Assembly: GCF_050948215.1 (NCBI RefSeq)
Contig: NW_027488877.1
Location: 124,001 to 188,000 of the forward strand
Direction of reading: 5' to 3'
DNA from: Halictus rubicundus
Taxonomy: Eukaryota > Arthropoda > Insecta > Hymenoptera > Halictidae
Length of the DNA stretch: 64,000 nt
Shown: positions 56,981 to 64,000 of the stretch, piece after piece
Position numbering within the stretch: position 1 is the stretch's first letter
Layout: every line of letters begins with the position of its first letter
Position numbers and translations under genes: made by a program
Notes under the pieces: generated by a model
What the model was told of the DNA's origin: nothing
Databases searched by the model: none
What the model saw: only the letters and a program-made list of their open reading frames with translations

Positions 56981-57544
56981 CTCTATCCTATCCTATTCCT
57001 CTATCCTATCCTATCCTCGATCCTATCCTATCCTCAGTCTTATCCTATCCTCTATCCCATCCTATCCTCCATCTTATCCTATCCTCGATCCTATCCTATC
57101 CTCTTTCCTATCCTATCCTCTATCCTATTCTATCCTCTATCGTATCCTGTCCTCTATCCTACCCTACCATCTATCCTATCCTATCCTCTATCCAATCCTA
57201 TCCTCTATCCTATCCTATCCTCTATTCAATCCTATCCTCTATCCTATCCTATCCTCTATCCTATCCTATCCTCTGTCCTATCCTATCCTCTATTCAATCC
57301 TATCCTCTGTCCTATCTTATCCTCTATCCTATCCTATCCTCTATCCTATCCTATACTCTATCCTATCCTATCCTCTATCCTATCCTATCCGCTATCCTAT
57401 CCTATCCGCTATCCTATCCTATCCTCTATCCTATCCTATCATTTATCCTATCCGATCCTCTATCCTATCCTATCCTCTATCCAATCCTATCCTCTATCCT
57501 ATCCTATCCTCTATCCTATCCCATCCTCTATCGTATCCTATCCT

Positions 57545-57970
57545 CTATCCTATCCTATCCTCTATCCTATCCCATCCTCTATCGTATCCTATCCTCTATC
57601 CTATCCTCTTCCTCTATCCTATGCTACCCGCTATCCTATCCTATCCTCTATCCTATCCTATACTCTATCCTATCCTATCCTCTATCCTATCCTATCCTCT
57701 ATCCTATCCTATCTTCTATCTTATCATATCCTCTATATCATCCTATCCTCCATCCTATCCTATCCTCTATCCTATCCTATCCTCTATCCTATCCTATCCT
57801 CTATCCAATCCTATCCTCTATCCTATCCTATCCTCTATCCTATCCTATCCTCTATCCAATCCTATCCTCTATCCTATCCTATCCTCTATCCTATCCCATC
57901 CTCTATCGTATCCTATCCTCTATCCTATCCTCTTCCTCTATCCTATGCTACCCGCTATCCTATCCTATCC
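57545..57970 (+). repeat. ~324-bp local duplication with CTCTTCCTC variant
   Basis: The unusual CTCTTCCTCTATCC unit followed by TATGCTACCCGC appears with TCTTCC at 57,607 and 57,931, 324 bp apart. This is one base more than 19 units, so at least one small indel has occurred. CTCTTCCTC breaks the n times 5 plus 2 rule by losing most of a TATCC. Confidence 0.7.
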
Positions 57971-59299
57971 TCTATCCTATCCTATACTCTATCCTATCCT
58001 ATCCTCTATCCTATCCTATCTTCTATCCTATCCTATCCTCTATCCTATCCTATACTCTATCCTATCCTATCCTCTATCCTACCTTATCTTCTATCTTATC
58101 ATATCCTCTATCCCATCCTATCCTCTATCCTATCCTATTCCTCTATCCTATGCTACCCTCTATCCTATCCTATCCTCTATCCTATCCTATACTCTATCCT
58201 ATCCTATCCTCTATCGTATCCTACCATCTATCCTATCCTATCCTCTATCCCATCCTATCCTCTATCCCATCCTATCCTCCATCATATCCTATCCGCTATC
58301 CTATCCTATCCTCTATCCTACCCTATCATTTATCCTATCCGATCCTCTATCCTATCCTATCCTCTATCCTATCCTATCCTCTATCCTATCCTATCTTCTA
58401 TCTTATCATATCCTCTATCCCATCCTATCCTCCATACTATCCTATCCTCTATCCTATCCTATCCTCTATCCCATCCTATCCGCTATCGTATCCCATCCTC
58501 TATCCTATGCTATCCTCTATCACATCCTATCCACTGTCCTTTCCTATCCTCTATCCAATACTATCCTCCATCCTATCCTATCCTCTATCGAATCCTATCC
58601 TCTATCCAATCCTATCCTCTATCATATCCTATCGTTTATCCTATCCTATCCTCTATCCTATTCTATCCTCTATCGTATCCTGTCCTCTATCCTACCCTAC
58701 CATCTATCCTATCCTATCCTCTATCCCATCCTATGCGCTATCCTATCCTATCCTCGATACTATCCTATCCTCTATCCAATCCTGTCCTCTATCCTATCCT
58801 ATCCTCTATCCTATCCTATCCTCTATCCTATCCTATCCTCTATCTAATCCTATCCTCTGTCCTATCCTATCCTCTATCCTATCCCATCCTCAGTCTTATC
58901 CTATCCTCTATCCCATCCTATCCTCCATCTTATCCTATCCTCTATCCTATCCTATCCTCTATCCCATCCTATGCTCTATCCTATCCTATCCTCGATCCTA
59001 TCCTATCCTCTATCCAATCCTATCCTCTATCCTATCCTATCCTCTATCCTATCCTATCCTCTATCCTACCCTATCTTCTATCTTATCATATCCTCTATCC
59101 CATCCTATCCTCTATCCTATCCTATTCCTCTATCCTATGCTATCCTTTATCCTATCCTATACTCTATCCTATCCTATCCTCTATCCTATCCTATCTTCTA
59201 TCTTATCATATCCTCTATCTCAACCTATCCTCCATCCTATCCTATCCTCTATCCTATCCTATCCTCTATCCTATCCTATCCTCTATTATATCCTATAGT

Positions 59300-60320
59300 C
59301 TATCTCATCCTATCCTCTATTCCATCCTATCCTCTATTCCATCCTATCCTCCATCCTATCCTTTCCTCTATCCTATTCTACCCTCTATCCAATCCTATCC
59401 TCTATCCTATCCTATCCTCTATCCTATCCTATCCTCTATCCTATCCTATCCTGTATCCTATCCTATCCGCTATCCTATCCTATCCTCTATCCTACCCTAT
59501 CATTTATCCTATCCGATCCTCTATCCTATCCTATCCTCTATCCTATCCTATCCTCTATCCTATCCTATCTTCTATCTTATCATATCCTCTATCCCATCCT
59601 ATCCTCCATCCTATCCTATCCTCTATCCTATCCTATCCTCTATCCCATCCTATCCGCTATCGTATCCCATCCTCTATCCTATGCTATCTTCTATCACATC
59701 CTATCCACTGTCCTTTCCTATCCTCTATCCAATACTATCCTCCATCCTATCCTATCCTCTATCGAATCCTATCCTCTATCCAATCCTATCCTCTATCATA
59801 TCCTATCGTTTATCCTATCCTATCCTCTATCCTATTCTATCCTCTATCGTATCCTGTCCTCTATCCTACCCTACCATCTATCCTATCCTATCCTCTATCC
59901 CATCCTATGCGCTATCCTATCCTATCCTCGATACTATCCTATCCTCTATCCAATCCTGTCCTCTATCCTATCCTATCCTCTATCCTATCCTATCCTCTAT
60001 CCTATCCTATCCTCTATCTAATCCTATCCTCTGTCCTATCCTATCCTCTATCCTATCCCATCCTCAGTCTTATCCTATCCTCTATCCCATCCTATCCTCC
60101 ATCTTATCCTACCCTCTATCCTATCCTATCCTGTATCTCATCCTATTCTCTATACCATCCTATCCTCCATCCTATCCTATCCTCTATCCTATCCTATCCT
60201 CTATCGTATCCTATCCCCCATCCTATCCTATCCTCAATCCTATTATATCATCCATCCTATCCTATCCTCTATCCTATCCTATCCTCTATCCTTTCCTATC
60301 CTCTATCTTATCCTATCCTC
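59300..60320 (+). repeat. 1,020-bp (60-unit) tandem duplication, left copy
   Basis: CTCATCC at 59,304 pairs with 60,324, an offset of 1,020 bp or exactly 60 units. CACATCC at 59,695 pairs with 60,714 (offset 1,019). The one-base change is explained by CTACCTATCCTG near 60,461 in the right copy where the left copy has the full CTATCCTATCCTG. Flanking material is shared until about 61,330. Confidence 0.82.
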
Positions 60321-61335
60321 TATCTCATCCTATCCTCTATTCCATCCTATCCTCTATTCCATCCTATCCTCCATCCTATCCTATCCTCTATCCTATTCTA
60401 CCCTCTATCCAATCCTATCCTCTATCCTATCCTATCCTCTATCCTATCCTATCCTCTATCCTACCTATCCTGTATCCTATCCTATCCGCTATCCTATCCT
60501 ATCCTCTATCCTACCCTATCATTTATCCTATCCGATCCTCTATCCTATCCTATCCTCTATCCTATCCTATCCTCTATCCTATCCTATCTTCTATCTTATC
60601 ATATCCTCTATCCCATCCTATCCTCCATCCTATCCTATCCTCTATCCTATCCTATCCTCTATCCCATCCTATCCGCTATCGTGTCCCATCCTCTATCCTA
60701 TGCTATCCTCTATCACATCCTATCCACTGTCCTTTCCTATCCTCTATCCAATACTATTCTCCATCCTATCCTATCCTCTATCGTATCCTATCCTCTATCC
60801 AATCCTATCCTCTATCATATCCTATCGTTTATCCTATCCTATCCTCTATCCTATTCTATCCTCTATCGTATCCTGTCCTCTATCCTACCCTACCATCTAT
60901 CCTATCCTATCCTCTATCCCATCCTATGCTCTATCCTATCCTATCCTCGATACTATCCTATCCTCTATCCAATCCTGTCCTCTATCCTATCCTATCCTCT
61001 ATCCTATCCTATCCTCTATCTAATCCTATCCTCTGTCCTATCCTATCCTCTATCCTATCCCATCCTCAGCCTTATCCTATCCTCTATCCCATCCTATCCT
61101 CCATCTAATCCTACCCTCTATCCTATCCTATCCTGTATCTCATCCTATCCTCTATACCATCCTATCCTCGATCCTATCCTATCCTCTATCCTATCCTATC
61201 CTCTATCGTATCCTATCCCCCATCCTATCCTATCCTCAATCCTATTATATCATCCATCCTATCCTATCCTCTATCCTATCCTATCCTCTATCCTTTCCTA
61301 TCCTCTATCTTATCCTATCCTCTATCCCATCCTGT
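60321..61335 (+). repeat. 1,020-bp tandem duplication, right copy
   Basis: Right copy of the preceding block, directly adjacent and in the same orientation. It carries a one-base deletion near 60,461 and GTGTCCCATCC near 60,681 where other copies read GTATCCCATCC. A shortened relative begins at 63,011 (CTCATCC, offset 3,707 from the left copy). Confidence 0.82.
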
Positions 61336-61786
61336 CCTCCATCTTATCCTATCCTCTATCCCATCCTATCCTCCATCCCCACCTATCCTCTATCCAATCC
61401 TATCCTCTATCCTATTCTACCCTCTATCGAAACCTATCCTCTATGATATCCTATCCTCTATCCAATCCTATCATCTATCCAATCCTATCCTCTATCGTAT
61501 CCTATCCTTTATCCTATCCTATCCTCAATCCTATGCTATCCTCTATAATATCCTATGCTCTATCCTATCCTATCCTCTATCCTATCCTATCCTATCCTAT
61601 CCTATCCTCTATCCTATCCTATCCTCTATCCTATCCTATCCTCTATCGTATCCTCTATCCTATCCTATCCTCTAACCTATCCTCTATCCTATCCTATCCT
61701 ATATCCAATGCTATCCTCTATCCTATCCTATCCTCTGTTCTATCCTATCCTCTATCCTATCCTATCCTCTATCCTATCCTATCCTC

Positions 61787-61918
61787 TATCCTATCCTCTA
61801 TCCTATCCTCTATCCTATCCTCTATCCTATCCTCTATCCTATCCTCTATCCTATCCTCTATCCTATCCTCTATCCTATCCTCTATCCTATCCTCTATCCT
61901 ATCCTCTATCCTATCCTC
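61787..61918 (+). repeat. Pure 12-bp sub-array, 11 x TATCCTATCCTC
   Basis: Eleven consecutive exact copies of TATCCTATCCTC (two 5-mers plus TC) fill 132 bp, flanked on both sides by ordinary 17-bp units. Elsewhere the 12-bp form occurs singly or in small groups. Its homogeneity against the diverged surroundings of domain VII suggests a recent expansion by slippage. Confidence 0.95.
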
Positions 61919-61989
61919 TATCCTATCCTATCCTCTATCCTATCCTATCCTCTATCCAATCCTATCCTCAATCATATCCTATCCTCTAT

Positions 61990-62115
61990 CCCATCCTATC
62001 CACTATAATATCGTATACTCTATCCTATCCTATCCTTTATACTATCCTATCCTATAGTGTATAATATGCTATCCTCTATCCTATAATATCATATATCCTA
62101 TCCTATTCTCTATCC
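61990..62115 (+). repeat. A/T-rich degenerate patch in the array
   Basis: The stretch holds CACTATAATATCGTATAC, then TTTATACTATCC, then TATAGTGTATAATATGC and ATAATATCATATATCC. It is the least repeat-like stretch I noticed, though TATCC units persist through it. Several elements resemble domain I landmarks (ATAATATGC, ATAATATC, CGTATAC) found over 35 kb away. I see no gene, promoter or other named element in it. Confidence 0.7.
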
Positions 62116-64000
62116 TATCCTATCATCTATCGTATCCTATCCTCTATTCTATCCTATCCTCTATCCTACCCAATCCCCAATCGTATCCTCTATCCTATCC
62201 TATCCTCTATCCTATCCTATCCTCTATCCTATCCTATCTTCTATCCTATCCTATCCGCTATCGTATCCCATCCTCTATCCTATCCTGTCCTCTGTCATAT
62301 CCTATCCTCTATCCTATCCTATCCTCTATCCTATCCTAACCTCTATCTCATCCTATCCTCTATTCCATCCTATCCTCGATCCTATCCTATCCTCTATCCT
62401 ATCCTATCCTCTATCGTATCCTATCCCCTATCCTGTCCTATCCTCAATCCTATCCTATCCTCTATACTTTCCTATCCTCTATCCTATCATATCCTCTATC
62501 CTATTCTATCCTCTATCGTATCCTGTCCTCTATCCTACCCTACCATCTATCCTATCCTATCCTCTATCCCATCCTATGCTCTATCCTATCCTATCCTCGA
62601 TACTATCCTATCCTTTATCCAATCCTGTCCTCTATCCTATCCTATCCTCTATCCTATCCTATCCTCGATCCTATCCTATCCTCAGTCTTATCCTATCCTC
62701 TATCCCATCCTATCCTCCATCTTATCCTACCCTCTATCCTATCCTATCCTCTATCCTATCCTATCCTCTATCTCATCCTATCCTCTATTCCATCCTATCC
62801 TCTATCCCATCCTATCCTCTATCCTATCCTATTCCTCTATCCTATGCTAACCTTTATTCTATCCTATACTCTATCCTATCCTATCCTCTATCCTATCCTA
62901 TCTTCTATCTTATCCTATCCTCTATCTCAACCTATCCTCCATCCTATCCTATCCTCTATCCTATCCTATCCTCTATCCTATCCTATCCTCTATTATATCC
63001 TATCCTCTATCTCATCCTATCCTCTATTCCATCCTATCCTCTATTCCATCCTATCCTCCATCCTATCCTATCCTCTATCCTATTCTACCCTCTATCCAAT
63101 CCTATCCTCTATCCTATCCTATCCTCTATCCTATCCTATCCTCTATCCTATCCTATCCTGTATCCTATCCTATCCGCTATCCTATCCTATCCTCTATCCT
63201 ACCCTATCATTTATCCTATCCGATCCTCTATCCTATCCTATCCTCTATCCTATTCTATCCTCTATCGTATCCTGTCCTCTATCCTACCCTACCATCTATC
63301 CTATCCTATCCTCTATCCCATCCTATGCTCTATCCTATCCTATCCTCGATACTATCCTATCCTCTATCCAATCCTGTCCTCTATCCTATCCTATCCTCTA
63401 TCCTATCCTATCCTCTATCTAATCCTATCCTCTGTCCTATCCTATCCTCTATCCTATCCCATCCTCAGCCTTATCGTATCCTCTATCCCATCCTATCCTC
63501 CATCTTATCCTACCCTCTATCCTATCCTATCCTGTATCTCATCCTATCCTCTATACCATCCTATCCTCGATCCTATCCTATCCTCTATCCTATCCTATCC
63601 TCTATCGTATCCTATCCCCCATCCTATCCTATCCTCAATCCTATTATATCATCCATCCTATCCTATCCTCTATCCTATCCTATCCTCTATCCTTTCCTAT
63701 CCTCTATCTTATCCTATCCTCTATCCCATCCTGTCCTCCATCTTATCCTATCCTCTATCCCATCCTATCCTCCATCCTCACCTATCCTCTATCCAATCCT
63801 ATCCTCTATCCTATTCTACCCTCTATCGAAACCTATCCTCTATGATATCCTATCCTCTATCCAATCCTATCCTCTATCCAATCCTATCCTCTATCCTACC
63901 CTATCTTCTATCTTATCATATCCTCTATCCCATCCTATCCTCTATCCTATCCTATTCCTCTATCCTATGCTATCCTTTATCCTATCCTATACTCTATCCT

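Larger units (their letters stand above)
1..64000 (+). repeat. 17-bp minisatellite/satellite array, unit TATCCTATCCTATCCTC
   Basis: Every part of the window reads as TATCC 5-mers punctuated by TC, most often three 5-mers plus TC (17 bp). Perfect runs are easy to see: 13 consecutive exact units at 3,701-3,921, 12 at 22,176-22,379 and 11 at 31,830-32,016. Other spacings (7, 12, 22, 27 bp) follow the same rule of n times 5 plus 2. Differences between units are mostly single substitutions (AATCC, CATCC, TGTCC, TACCC, TATCG, TATGC, TTTATCC) or a changed spacer (TG, TT, GC). The array enters and leaves at the window edges, so its true ends are unknown. The strand given is the one on which the unit reads TATCC; the complement reads GGATA. 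No function can be assigned from sequence alone. A structural role in heterochromatin is the usual expectation for such arrays, and that is inference. Confidence 0.99.
52722..64000 (+). repeat. Array domain VII (diverged CCATCC / CACTGTCC variant family)
   Basis: Still the 17-bp unit, but with a different and denser set of variants. These include CCCATCC, CTCCATCC, CCGCTATCG, TTCTATCTTATC, CTCGAT, GAAACC, CAATCCCCAATCG and CACATCCTATCCACTGTCC. The last recurs at 52,776, 54,184, 54,779, 54,983, 58,521, 59,695 and 60,714. The GAAACC unit recurs at 55,698, 56,692, 61,429 and 63,828. Runs of exact units are shorter than in domains II-VI. The domain continues past the right edge of the window. No gene is present. 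Confidence 0.9.

Noticed and set aside
56147..61108. A 1,653-codon + strand open frame, and others such as 9,497-13,741, 55,195-59,298 and 3,484-7,314
   Set aside because: The repeat unit has no stop codon in any + frame, so long open frames are inevitable. The period is 17 bp, not a multiple of 3; indels are of 17 or 5 bp; the three frames overlap with the same peptide period; starts and stops come only from variant units. Nothing indicates coding selection.
61990..62115. TATA-rich promoter
   Set aside because: The TA-rich steps match variant repeat units seen elsewhere in the array, and no gene lies downstream.
1..64000. CRISPR-like array, because short repeats recur regularly
   Set aside because: There are no unique spacers between repeats; the units are directly adjacent and degenerate, and no cas-like gene is present.
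1..64000. GATA-factor or TATCC-box (MYB-related) binding sites
   Set aside because: GGATA/TATCC is the repeat itself. Thousands of copies carry no specific regulatory signal, and the flanking base does not fit the usual WGATAR consensus.
1..64000. tRNA, rRNA or other structured RNA genes
   Set aside because: The + strand has almost no G and the - strand almost no C, so stable stems cannot form within one strand. No tRNA or rRNA signature was seen.
1..64000. Low-complexity assembly or sequencing artefact explaining the whole window
   Set aside because: Variant units are numerous, specific and shared in ordered cassettes with exact offsets, which fits a real evolving satellite. Individual duplications could still be assembly errors and are flagged as such.

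Overview
The whole 64,000-base window is one tandem-repeat array. I find no gene, RNA gene, transposon, CRISPR array, origin or unique-sequence island in it. The basic element is the 5-mer TATCC. The usual repeat unit is three TATCC plus a TC spacer, TATCCTATCCTATCCTC (17 bp; T7 A3 C7). Consistent minor lengths are 7, 12, 22 and 27 bp, that is n copies of TATCC plus TC. The array runs off both ends of the window, so it is longer than 64 kb and holds roughly 3,700 unit equivalents here. The + strand is about 82% pyrimidine with almost no G, and the orientation never flips.

The organism cannot be named from this sequence. A gene-free minisatellite of this length with multi-kilobase higher-order repeats points to a eukaryotic satellite block (centromeric, subtelomeric, sex-chromosome or other heterochromatin) in a long-read assembly. 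Nothing in the window decides which.

Recurring variant units divide the array into domains. Domain I (1-3,480) carries ATAATATGC, CCCCTAAAC, ACCGTATAC and CCGTTC variants. Domain II (3,481-16,320) is more homogeneous and has a higher-order repeat of about 2.6-3.4 kb. Domain III (16,321-23,450) is a relative of domain I about 17.9 kb away. Domain IV (23,451-37,320) carries CGTTTATCC and TATGCTATCC variants and a 1,783-bp tandem duplication. Domain V (37,321-48,700) is a mosaic of the earlier families, with a 1,414-bp tandem duplication and a block of about 2.5 kb repeated 5,232 bp away. Domain VI (48,701-52,721) returns to domain IV-type units. Domain VII (52,722-64,000) has an abruptly different and more diverged variant set, a 1,020-bp (60-unit) duplication and a short pure 12-bp sub-array.

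The very long + strand reading frames (up to 1,653 codons) are a by-product of the repeat. The unit contains no stop codon in any forward frame, and 17 is not a multiple of 3, so all three frames read the same 17-residue peptide period. They are not annotated as genes. The biological interest lies in the three-level repeat hierarchy and in the traces of how it grew by unequal exchange or slippage.
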